Source: Gammaproteobacteria bacterium
GTDB taxonomy: Bacteria; Pseudomonadota; Gammaproteobacteria; Eutrophobiales; Eutrophobiaceae
Direction: 5' to 3'
NCBI GenBank assembly: GCA_018676275.1
Contig: JABHFC010000139.1
Span: forward strand, 1 to 8,194
Length of the DNA stretch: 8,194 bases
Under the pieces are notes generated by a model. It was not told the DNA's origin. It made no database searches and saw nothing but the letters and a program-made list of their open reading frames with translations. The position numbers were made by a program, and so were the translations under genes. Below are positions 1 to 6,275 of the stretch, in pieces (the stretch's first letter is position 1; every line of letters begins with the position of its first letter).

Positions 1-89
1 TGAAAGATAAACAGACCCTATTGTAGGATAATCAGCTACTGCTCCAGAATGGCTCGCATGCCAAACTTTCAAATCGGACGCGAAATGTT

Positions 90-1373
90 ATGAAAAAAGC
101 AATAAAACTTTCAATCATTATCCTGCCTCTAATCATTGTTAATGCTGTTTTAGCCACAGAAGTTCAGGTGCTGAAAGCTTCCAGAATGCTTGATGTTGTA
201 AGCGGTTCAATTATCTCCCCTGCAGTACTTGTTATTGAAGGTGGTCTGATAGTCGCTAGCAATCCGGACACCTTACCCATAGAGGCAAAGGTGATTGATC
301 TTGGCGACAGGACCTTATTGCCCGGGATTATGGACATGCATACTCATGTCACGCTCGATTATTACAATGGTGATCATTGGACAACAGCACCAGTAAAGGA
401 AACTGCTGCTGACTGGGCTTTGCACGGCGTCAAATTTGGCGGTGATATGCTGATGGCTGGCTTTACCACGGTCAGGGATGCAGGCACTTTCCCAGGCTTC
501 CCGGATGTTGCCCTTATGCGGGCTATAAACGCAGGGCATGTTGTTGGACCTCGTATGTTTCCTTCCGGTCATTACCTGTCGATAACCGGGGGACATTGCG
601 ATGTGACAGGTTTCGCTCCGGGTGTAATGGAGTTGGGACCGAAACAGGGTATAGCGAATGGTAAAGCCCAACTTTTGGAAGCGATACGTTACCAGGCGAA
701 ACATAGCGTAAAAGTCATAAAGGTCTGTGCTACCGCTGGTGTATTTTCAAAAGGTGATAGTCCGGGAGCACAACAATATTCAGATGAAGAGTTAAACATT
801 ATCGTTGAAGAAGCTTCGCGACATGGTTTAAAAGTGATGGCTCATGCCCACGGCAGTGAAGGTATTATGGCAGCGGTAAAAGCCGGAGTAGCGTCAATAG
901 AGCATGGTTCAATGCTGACGCGAGAAATTGTCAGGGAAATGAAAAAACGAGGTACTTATCTTGTGCCGAATATGTTTTTGAATGATGTTCCTTTACCTCC
1001 GGAAACGCCATTATCAACAGTAAAGAAAAACGAGTTTTTGAAACCCCATGTAGAAGCGGGTTTTAAACTGGCATTAAAGCATAAACTCAAGATTGCCTTT
1101 GGTACGGATGCGGGAGTCATGGCTCATCGGGACGCGAGACTGGAATTTTATGCACGGGTAAGCCGGGGCATGACGCCACTACATGTTCTGCAGACGGCCA
1201 CTATAAATGCAGCAGATTTACTTGGTGTCAACGACAGGGGACAATTAAAGGCGGGTATGCTTGCTGATATTATTGCTGTGAATGGCAATCCGCTGGATAA
1301 CATTCGGGAAATGGAGAACGTAGTATTTGTAATGAAAGGTGGTGCAATATTTAAAGCGCCACAGGCTTTTTAA
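90..1373 (+). CDS. Secreted metal-dependent amidohydrolase (peptidase/imidazolonepropionase-like)
   Basis: A 427-residue amidohydrolase-superfamily enzyme, probably a periplasmic dipeptidase or other amide hydrolase. Residues 1-22 form a Sec signal peptide: Lys2-Lys3, a hydrophobic core at 7-20, and a likely cut after VLA22. The TIM-barrel metal ligands are all visible: His84-Thr-His86 after a short beta-sandwich start, Lys211 in IKVCATAG as the likely carboxylated lysine, His252/His254 in MAHAHG, His272 in IEHG, and Asp340 in GTDAG. The C-terminal part (about 364-420, with AADLLG and GMLADI) is the usual closing section of the family. Relatives with this pattern include Xaa-Pro and Xaa-Arg/Lys dipeptidases and imidazolonepropionase-like proteins; the substrate cannot be read from sequence. 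The ATG at 90 is chosen because the signal peptide starts there, although no good ribosome binding site precedes it. It is followed after 23 bases by the lipoprotein gene, so the two are probably co-transcribed. Confidence 0.88.
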   Translation: MKKAIKLSIIILPLIIVNAVLATEVQVLKASRMLDVVSGSIISPAVLVIEGGLIVASNPDTLPIEAKVIDLGDRTLLPGIMDMHTHVTLDYYNGDHWTTAPVKETAADWALHGVKFGGDMLMAGFTTVRDAGTFPGFPDVALMRAINAGHVVGPRMFPSGHYLSITGGHCDVTGFAPGVMELGPKQGIANGKAQLLEAIRYQAKHSVKVIKVCATAGVFSKGDSPGAQQYSDEELNIIVEEASRHGLKVMAHAHGSEGIMAAVKAGVASIEHGSMLTREIVREMKKRGTYLVPNMFLNDVPLPPETPLSTVKKNEFLKPHVEAGFKLALKHKLKIAFGTDAGVMAHRDARLEFYARVSRGMTPLHVLQTATINAADLLGVNDRGQLKAGMLADIIAVNGNPLDNIREMENVVFVMKGGAIFKAPQAF

Positions 1374-1381
1374 CAGTAACC

Positions 1382-1387
1382 AGGAGG
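1382..1387 (+). promoter_or_regulatory. Strong ribosome binding site of the lipoprotein gene
   Basis: AGGAGG lies 9 bases before the ATG at 1397, a near-perfect Shine-Dalgarno match. It fixes the start of the small lipoprotein gene and supports it being a real translated gene despite its length. The upstream amidohydrolase lacks a comparable site, so the downstream product may be made in greater amount from the same message (inference). Confidence 0.8.
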
Positions 1388-1396
1388 AAGATACTT

Positions 1397-1624
1397 ATGA
1401 AACATAATTATTTACTATTGGGTTCAGTACTTTTGATGCTAGTCGCGTGTTCAGACTCGCAGGAATCTGTTGATATGGAAGCGACTAAAAAATACTGTGA
1501 ACAAACCGGTGGTCGTTTTCTCGAAGGAAAGGGTTGTCTGCCATCTCCTGAACGATATGTTGAAGTATGTAAAAAGCAGGGTTTGAAATATGATTCGACA
1601 CTTGATGGCTGTGTTGAAAATTAG
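1397..1624 (+). CDS. Small lipoprotein with tandem cysteine-pair repeat
   Basis: A 75-residue predicted lipoprotein. The N-terminus has a short hydrophobic signal and a lipobox LVAC with lipidated Cys18. Residue +2 is Ser, not Asp, which in enteric bacteria favours sorting to the outer membrane. The mature part of about 58 residues holds four more cysteines, at 34, 47, 58 and 72. They fall in two similar units: a (Tyr/Val)-Cys, a Gly and an aromatic or basic stretch, then Gly-Cys, with spacings Cys-x12-Cys and Cys-x13-Cys. This suggests an internal duplication with one disulfide per unit in the periplasm. I do not recognise a named family; the YC..GG..GC pattern loosely recalls small DUF333-type periplasmic proteins. 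It sits 23 bases behind the secreted amidohydrolase, so both products act in the envelope, but a direct partnership is only inferred. Confidence 0.78.
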   Translation: MKHNYLLLGSVLLMLVACSDSQESVDMEATKKYCEQTGGRFLEGKGCLPSPERYVEVCKKQGLKYDSTLDGCVEN

Positions 1625-1777
1625 AACTGTACTAGAACATATTCTACCTTAAGTTGTTACCCTCTGCTTACCTCAGCTTTATGCCAAAAGGAGATATTCA
1701 TAATTACAAAATGATAGGTATTATTTTTATTAAAAGGTCGTAAGCATGACACGTTAAGAAAATCAGCTTGATACTTG
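1625..1777. other. Convergent intergenic region without clear terminator
   Basis: 153 AT-rich bases separate the ends of the lipoprotein gene (plus) and the M14-like hydrolase gene (minus). I see no GC-rich hairpin with a T-run in either direction. The short palindrome ATCA-GCT-TGAT near 1762-1772 is too weak to call. A 20-codon reading frame from 1681 to 1743 is not convincing as a gene. Confidence 0.5.
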
Positions 1778-2929
1778 CTAATCGTTTACTGTCACCGGCA
1801 CAGTTTCGATGTCATACAATCGATCCTCTTCAATGTTGCTTTCGTGTGCAGCAATCTCCTCCTCCACGGCACCCGCTTTGTCGAAACGTGCAATATGAAA
1901 AAGAGCCTCACCTTCATTGACAAGGGGCATATTACTCACACAAATAATGATACCGTCAAATGCGGCGGTCAAAACAGTTTCTTCTGAAGAGAATGGAGCT
2001 GAGATTACACCAAGAGTATCGCCAACCTTAATACGGGAGCCAAGTTTTACCAGCGGTCTAAAAATACCATCCATAGATGCTCGAAACCAACTGCTTGAAT
2101 TAGCGATATACGGTTCTGCTCGTACAGTTTTGATGCGTTTTGACGGTAGCATGCCCAATATGCGCATCACGCTAACAATACCGCGGACACCGGTAACGAT
2201 AGAACGCTCATTTAGTCGGAGCGCCTCACCAGCCTCGTAAGTAATAATTGGAATACCTAACTTACCTGCTTCACAACGCAAGCTGTTTTCGATTAGTCCG
2301 GAATTTATTATAACGGGAATTGAAAATCCTTCCGCCATTTCTCTAACGCCGGGCTCGTCCAAAGCAGCGCGAACCTGGGGTAAGTTATCTCTGTTAACGG
2401 CAGCCGTGTGTAGATCGATAATATGAGTACAGCGCGAAACGATTTGGGTAAAGAATATGTTGGCGACTCGCGATGCAATAGATCCCTGTTCACTGCCGGG
2501 GAAGCAGCGATTCAGGTCACGCCGGTCTGGAAGATAACGGGACTGATGGATGAATCCGAACTGGTTTACCACTGGCACTAATACAAGAGTCCCATGTAAG
2601 TGCTTCAAAGAGCCAAAGCTGCGCATACGCCGGATGATCTCCACGCCGTTTAACTCATCACCATGAATCGCGGCACAAATTAACATTGTCGGCCCAGGAG
2701 AGCGTCCATGGATCACCTCGACTGGCAAGTTCAATGGCGTGTGCGTGTACAAATTGGAAGCAGGTAAGTCAATTTGTGTTCGCTCACCCGGCTGCACAAT
2801 CTGACCAACAATTTCGAACGGGCTGGCCCTGGATCGTTTTCTACTCTTAACAGACGGCGATTGATCTGTACCAGGACTACTCAGTTTTGTTGTTGTCATC
2901 GCTGGTGTCTGTTCCTTCTTCATGTTCAT
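1778..2929 (-). CDS. Succinylglutamate desuccinylase/aspartoacylase-family (M14-like) zinc hydrolase
   Basis: A 383-residue cytoplasmic hydrolase of the AstE/AspA family, which shares the zinc-carboxypeptidase (M14) fold. The zinc site is visible as His89-x-x-Glu92 in AIHGDE and His174 in DLHT. DLNRCFPG (138-145) is the usual substrate-binding stretch, and Glu232 in TYEAGE is the likely catalytic acid. Residues about 278-348 look like the barrel-sandwich (lipoyl-like) C-terminal domain common in prokaryotic members. Residues 1-37 are Ser/Thr/Lys/Arg rich and look disordered. Family members deacylate N-acyl amino acids, but here the gene overlaps rimK by 53 bases and is almost certainly translated from the same message. 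That suggests action on glutamylated protein ends or a related amide (inference). The ATG at 2929 is preferred because GAAGAG lies 5-6 bases upstream; alternatives are 2923 and 2899. The C-terminus (352-377) is acidic. Confidence 0.85.
   Translation of the reverse strand: MNMKKEQTPAMTTTKLSSPGTDQSPSVKSRKRSRASPFEIVGQIVQPGERTQIDLPASNLYTHTPLNLPVEVIHGRSPGPTMLICAAIHGDELNGVEIIRRMRSFGSLKHLHGTLVLVPVVNQFGFIHQSRYLPDRRDLNRCFPGSEQGSIASRVANIFFTQIVSRCTHIIDLHTAAVNRDNLPQVRAALDEPGVREMAEGFSIPVIINSGLIENSLRCEAGKLGIPIITYEAGEALRLNERSIVTGVRGIVSVMRILGMLPSKRIKTVRAEPYIANSSSWFRASMDGIFRPLVKLGSRIKVGDTLGVISAPFSSEETVLTAAFDGIIICVSNMPLVNEGEALFHIARFDKAGAVEEEIAAHESNIEEDRLYDIETVPVTVND
2877..2929 (-). other. Out-of-frame overlap of rimK end and hydrolase start
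   Basis: Fifty-three bases are read in two frames: they encode the last 17 residues and stop of the RimK-like ligase and the first 17 residues of the M14-like hydrolase. The hydrolase start and its GAAGAG site lie inside the ligase gene, which implies translational coupling. Both products have low-complexity ends here (acidic for the ligase, Ser/Thr/Lys rich for the hydrolase), so the overlap probably arose by extension into disordered sequence. Confidence 0.8.
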
Positions 2930-4115
2930 CTAACTCTTCGGTTTGTAAGTCTTGCACTACAGGTCGTCGGCGCCGGCGCGTCTTTTTCGGAATCATATCC
3001 CGCATTAATTCCAGTTTTCCAAAACAAAGCAGCTTGTCTTCCGCTTCGAGTATTCGCTCGGCACGGGGGTTTGGAATAACCTTGTTACCCCGATATAGAG
3101 TGAGAACGTTGATGTCTTTTTCTGGCAAGTCGGAATCTTTAATAGAAGCACCGACGAAGTTCGAACCTTCAGGTATGTAGATTTCAGTGACACCGTAGCC
3201 CTTACTAACGGTCAAGCGTTGCCTGATATCGATCTCGGGAAAGTCCACCTGGGCGGAGATGTAATCGATCACTGCTCCAGCGATATCCAATTCGGTACAT
3301 CTCTCTATGCCCTCCAATCCCGGTGAGGAATTGACCTCCATAATCTGTGGACCATCCGCACCTTCGAGCATATCAACACCGGCCACCTGCAAGCCCAGAA
3401 TCTGCGCAGCTCGAACCGCAGTTTCACAGTATTCATCAGAGAGTTCTACCGCTTCCGCGCTACCCCCTCGGTGGACGTTGCTACGAAACTCCTGGCCCTC
3501 AGCGGTGCGACGCATTGCAGCCACCACCCGATCACCAACAACAAATGCGCGAATATCCTTACCCTTACTTTCAGCGACAAATTTCTGCACCAACACGTTT
3601 TGTTTTTGAGCTTGAAGCATCTCAATAATGGATTCGGCAGTTTTCATGGATTCAGCAAGAAGAACACCAATACCCTGGGTACCTTCGATCAGCTTGATCA
3701 CCACTGGTGCACCGCCCACCCTTTCGATGGCAGGGATCACGTCCTTCTTGTCTCTTACAAACGAGGTTCGTGGGATACCGATGTGATGACGACTTAATAT
3801 CTGCAGACTTCGTAACTTGTCTCGAGAATTTGTAATGCCATGCGCAGTATTGGCGCAAAATACGTCCATCTCCTGAAACTGCCTGACAACGGCTGTTCCA
3901 AAATAAGTAAGCGATGCGCCAATCCTGGGTAAAACCGCGTCATAAGCGCTCAACGGCTTTTGCCTAAAATAAAGGTCTGGCACACCCCTTTGCAAGTCAA
4001 TCGCAAATTTGAGCGTATCCAGCACCTTTGCAGTATGTCCACGCTGCAAGGCGGCTTCTTTAAAGCGGCGAGTACTATAAGATTTTGGCCCTCGTGATAG
4101 TATGGCAAGTTTCAT
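2877..4115 (-). CDS. rimK: RimK-type ATP-grasp alpha-L-glutamate ligase with C-terminal RCK_C-like domain
   Basis: A 412-residue ligase; E. coli RimK has 300 residues and adds glutamates to the C-terminus of ribosomal protein S6 using ATP. The body (1 to about 290) aligns with RimK throughout: nucleotide-loop Lys141 and EGTQGIGV (144-151), DIRAFVVGD (187-195), RSNVHRGG (211-218) in the substrate and phosphate pocket, GVDML with Asp248, and MEVNSSPGLEGIE with Glu260 and Asn262 as metal ligands. The position usually Glu in VQEF/VQEY is Lys178. Residues about 302-375 form an extra domain that reads as RCK_C (TrkA C-terminal): GVTEIYIPEGSNFVGASI, a VLTLYRG strand, NPRAERILEAEDKLLCFG. Then come a basic run (377-384) and an acidic tail (393-412). 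AAAGGTG 11 bases upstream supports the ATG at 4115. It leads the operon with the M14-like hydrolase and diverges from the retropepsin-like protease. The exact protein substrate in this organism is not proven. Confidence 0.9.
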   Translation of the reverse strand: MKLAILSRGPKSYSTRRFKEAALQRGHTAKVLDTLKFAIDLQRGVPDLYFRQKPLSAYDAVLPRIGASLTYFGTAVVRQFQEMDVFCANTAHGITNSRDKLRSLQILSRHHIGIPRTSFVRDKKDVIPAIERVGGAPVVIKLIEGTQGIGVLLAESMKTAESIIEMLQAQKQNVLVQKFVAESKGKDIRAFVVGDRVVAAMRRTAEGQEFRSNVHRGGSAEAVELSDEYCETAVRAAQILGLQVAGVDMLEGADGPQIMEVNSSPGLEGIERCTELDIAGAVIDYISAQVDFPEIDIRQRLTVSKGYGVTEIYIPEGSNFVGASIKDSDLPEKDINVLTLYRGNKVIPNPRAERILEAEDKLLCFGKLELMRDMIPKKTRRRRRPVVQDLQTEELDEHEEGTDTSDDNNKTE

Positions 4116-4134
4116 ATTGTATTATGCACCTTTA

Positions 4135-4150
4135 CGTCGCATTATCGACG
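4135..4150. repeat. Inverted repeat near rimK promoter side
   Basis: CGTCG and CGACG are perfect 5-base arms around a 6-base spacer (CATTAT), 20 bases upstream of the rimK start in the divergent intergenic region. It could be an operator half of the shared control region, or a chance palindrome; five-base arms are short. Confidence 0.3.
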
Positions 4151-4169
4151 ATGATGTATGGCGGTCTGC

Positions 4170-4205
4170 TTGTCAGTCTAACTCAATACCAGATTATCAG
4201 GATAA
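4170..4205 (+). promoter_or_regulatory. Candidate promoter and operator of the retropepsin-like protease gene
   Basis: TTGTCA (4170-4175, five of six matches to a -35 box) is followed after 16 bases by GATTAT (4192-4197, four of six to a -10 box). The -10 region overlaps a perfect 12-base inverted repeat, TTATC-AG-GATAA (4194-4205), placed where a repressor would block the promoter. Transcription starting near 4204 would give a leader of only about 15 bases, fitting the absence of a clear ribosome binding site before 4219. Promoter matches are modest, so this is a candidate only. Confidence 0.33.
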
Positions 4206-4218
4206 CAAAACGTCAAAT

Positions 4219-4692
4219 ATGAAAAATAAGCTTTTGACCTTCGGATGGCGTGAATGGGTCGGATTACCCGAATTGGGAATCGAGCGAATTAAGGCGAAGG
4301 TCGATACCGGTGCCAGGACTTCTGCATTACACGCTTTCAAGCTACGTCCGTATAAACAAGATGGCGTTCAATACATTGAATTCAGTTTGCACCCGCGGCA
4401 GAAAGATCTTGAAACCGTAATGGTGTGCCAGGCCAGAGTCGTCGATCAACGAACAGTAACAGATTCAGGAGGACACAAAGAGGATCGTTGGGTCATCTCC
4501 ACGCCTTTATCTATCGGGCCTCACGAATGGCCAATTGAAATTACCTTAACTGCCCGTGATGACATGAGATTTCGAATGTTACTCGGTCGCAATGCACTCA
4601 AATCGCGAGCGCTGGTCAACTCCGCTAAATCGTATTTGGTTGGCAAGAAAAGTCCAAAACAGGTAACCCACATCGACGACTCGGAAGAATAG
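4219..4692 (+). CDS. RimK-associated retropepsin-like protease ('ATP-dependent zinc protease' family)
   Basis: A 157-residue protein of the family annotated as ATP-dependent zinc protease (PF05618), now regarded as bacterial retropepsin-like aspartic proteases and often found beside rimK (RimB in Pseudomonas). The fold signature is plain: AKVDTGARTSALHAF (26-40) with catalytic Asp29-Thr-Gly-Ala, and MLLGRNAL (120-127), the hydrophobic-hydrophobic-Gly element of retropepsins. There is no signal peptide, so this is a cytoplasmic form able to meet RimK products. Retropepsins work as dimers, and this single-domain length fits one protomer. An in-frame ATG at 4102 exists but would lie inside the rimK gene and add 39 residues foreign to the family; MKNKLLTFGWREW at 4219 is the natural start. 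The C-terminus ends in Asp-Asp-Ser-Glu-Glu. It is transcribed away from the ligase and hydrolase, across 103 bases of shared control region. A role in trimming or counteracting glutamylation is inferred from context. Confidence 0.87.
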   Translation: MKNKLLTFGWREWVGLPELGIERIKAKVDTGARTSALHAFKLRPYKQDGVQYIEFSLHPRQKDLETVMVCQARVVDQRTVTDSGGHKEDRWVISTPLSIGPHEWPIEITLTARDDMRFRMLLGRNALKSRALVNSAKSYLVGKKSPKQVTHIDDSEE

Positions 4693-4834
4693 ATACAAAG
4701 ACTTGTAGCAGGCGAACTATTTATAAAAGAAAATTCTTTGTTGGATTGCCTGGCAAATTATGAACCGGGTTATTCAGTCAAAGTGTTCTTCCGTCGTATC
4801 CGCATAAAGAAAATATATTAGTGCGTACTCATCA
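4693..4834. other. Convergent intergenic region without clear terminator
   Basis: 142 bases between the ends of the protease gene (plus) and the MscS-family gene (minus). An AT-rich palindrome, AAAGAA-AA-TTCTTT (4726-4739), has a loop too small for a standard terminator. No gene or RNA element is recognised. Confidence 0.45.
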
Positions 4835-6139
4835 TCAGTCATTAGAATTCAACAATTTTACATAGCGATGGGGGTAGGGGATTTCAATACTATTCTCTTT
4901 CAGCACATTCCAAATCATATGCATTAAATCAGCCCCGACTCGATTCGGTCCATCATCAATACCTTCCATCCAGAATTCGACCAGGATATTGATTCCGGAA
5001 TCACCAAAGCCAGCAATTTCTGCATCCGGCCTTTCCTCAATAGGTAGTTCATCACCACTCAAAACTTTTGGATGCGTAGCAACTACTTCCCGGACTACTT
5101 TGAATAAAAGATCCAGATCAGTGTCATAGGCGACAGTGAATTCGATGGGATAACGCTGCTTCTTGTTTTTGTGCGTCCAGTTAACAAAATTAGTAGTAAT
5201 AAACTGTTCATTTGGCACCATGATGTCCTTGCCATCATAGGTCTCCAGGATTGCTGAACGCATATTTAGTTCACGAATTGTACCTGAACGTCCATCTTCC
5301 AACTGAATATAATCGCCGGTCGTTATTGATCGATCCAGCAAAATAATAATCCCGGATATAAAATTTGAAGCAATAGCTTGCAATCCGAATCCCAGACCAA
5401 CACCCAGGGCACCGCCAAACACTGCCAGCGCGGTCAGGTTAACTCCCAGTAGTTGTAGCAGCAGAATAAATACGACGACAACTACCGTAACTTCAAATAG
5501 TTTCGCGAACACTTCCCGTGTACCAACATCAAGATCCTGCTGGCTATGGATTATTTGTTTACCAATGTTGTTTGAGATCCGGCCTAACCAGAAAATAACA
5601 GCACCAAAAACAAGTAACCTGGTGACACCAAAAGCAGAAATATGAATACTACCAATTTGAATCGAAATTGATTTTAAATATTCCGTAACATCATCGAGCA
5701 AACCAAATACTTGCAAAAACACTATCGGAATTAGAATCCATTTGATGAAAAATTTTATGTATTTTGTCTTTATGAATCGTTTAAGTGCGATATATAAGGT
5801 CAGTACGACTGCAAGGCTTACAGCAATTTTTACTACCTCGCTTTGATGGATAATTTTTTCACTCAGATCAACAGCCATACTCAAAGTTAATACAGTCATC
5901 AAAGGAAACAGCATGTCAGCGAGAGCGTAGATATTCTTGCGTAGGCGCAACAGAGGACCTTTTTCAGGTTGCTTGTTTAGGATGGGTGAATATTTTTTTA
6001 AAGCCTGGGCGAGACTAAGTGACACGATGATTGCCAGCAGAATCAGCCCGCACTGTGAATAGAACTCTGAACTGCTAGTCCAGTCAAGCGTCAGTCTGGC
6101 AAGCTTTTCTATTTTCGTTTTTAACAGCTCAATGTCCAC
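4835..6139 (-). CDS. MscS-family mechanosensitive ion channel
   Basis: A 434-residue inner-membrane channel of the MscS family, which opens under membrane tension to release solutes in osmotic downshock. About seven membrane segments are seen: 30-47, 71-90, 103-119, 132-147, 168-187, 212-231, and the pore-lining helix 233-254, with its Gly/Ala pattern FGGALGVGLGFGLQAIASNF ending in the conserved Asn259. After it come the beta domain with ITTGDYIQLEDGRSGTI and MVPNEQF (307-313), and the cytoplasmic alpha/beta vestibule to about 425. E. coli MscS has three segments and 286 residues; the four extra N-terminal segments resemble the longer YnaI/YbdG/MscK-like members. The start is GTG at 6139, the only standard start in the open frame upstream; GGATGG about 9 bases before it is a weak ribosome site. 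It lies downstream of the methyltransferase gene on the same strand but 136 bases away, with its own candidate promoter. Confidence 0.9.
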   Translation of the reverse strand: MDIELLKTKIEKLARLTLDWTSSSEFYSQCGLILLAIIVSLSLAQALKKYSPILNKQPEKGPLLRLRKNIYALADMLFPLMTVLTLSMAVDLSEKIIHQSEVVKIAVSLAVVLTLYIALKRFIKTKYIKFFIKWILIPIVFLQVFGLLDDVTEYLKSISIQIGSIHISAFGVTRLLVFGAVIFWLGRISNNIGKQIIHSQQDLDVGTREVFAKLFEVTVVVVVFILLLQLLGVNLTALAVFGGALGVGLGFGLQAIASNFISGIIILLDRSITTGDYIQLEDGRSGTIRELNMRSAILETYDGKDIMVPNEQFITTNFVNWTHKNKKQRYPIEFTVAYDTDLDLLFKVVREVVATHPKVLSGDELPIEERPDAEIAGFGDSGINILVEFWMEGIDDGPNRVGADLMHMIWNVLKENSIEIPYPHRYVKLLNSND

Positions 6140-6177
6140 GTTGAAATACCATCCAATTTCGTAAGGAATATACTCCT

Positions 6178-6209
6178 TATATAAGATGCCAATTTATGAC
6201 AAAGGTCAA
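6178..6209 (-). promoter_or_regulatory. Candidate sigma-70 promoter of the MscS-family gene
   Basis: On the minus strand TTGACC (6209-6204, five of six matches to the -35 consensus) is followed after 18 bases by CTTATA (6185-6180), overlapping an AT-rich TATATA alternative. Start of transcription near 6172 would give a leader of about 33 bases before the GTG at 6139. This separates the channel from the upstream methyltransferase transcript at least in part. Confidence 0.4.
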
Positions 6210-6275
6210 CGCTTTATTATGAGTTGCTGGAGGTCAGATATGCCTGCTTGAAATTACCGTCGGCAGCAGATCTTT

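Noticed and set aside
27..32. GATAAT as a -10 box for the amidohydrolase gene
   Set aside because: No -35-like hexamer at proper spacing within the window, so a promoter cannot be supported.
85..93. Minimal two-codon frame ATG-TTA-TGA overlapping the amidohydrolase start
   Set aside because: Could suggest reinitiation control, but no ribosome site precedes it and such short overlaps arise often by chance.
315..704. Minus-strand frame of 129 codons opposite the amidohydrolase gene
   Set aside because: Antisense to a conserved enzyme core with all metal ligands; the translation shows no domain.
1681..1743. Twenty-codon open frame in the convergent intergenic region
   Set aside because: No ribosome site before its ATG at 1681, and no recognised product. 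The AAGGAG inside it (1688-1693) is too far from the second ATG at 1711.
3307..3797. Several plus-strand reading frames of 90-110 codons opposite the RimK-like gene
   Set aside because: They lie wholly antisense to a well-supported gene, have no ribosome site or family resemblance, and contain low-complexity Ser/Pro/His runs typical of shadow frames.
4102..4218. Upstream ATG giving a 39-residue longer protease
   Set aside because: The added part overlaps the divergent rimK start and does not resemble the family N-terminus, which begins at 4219.
4726..4739. AT-rich palindrome as a terminator for the protease gene
   Set aside because: The stem is AT-only in most positions with a two-base loop and no following T-run long enough.
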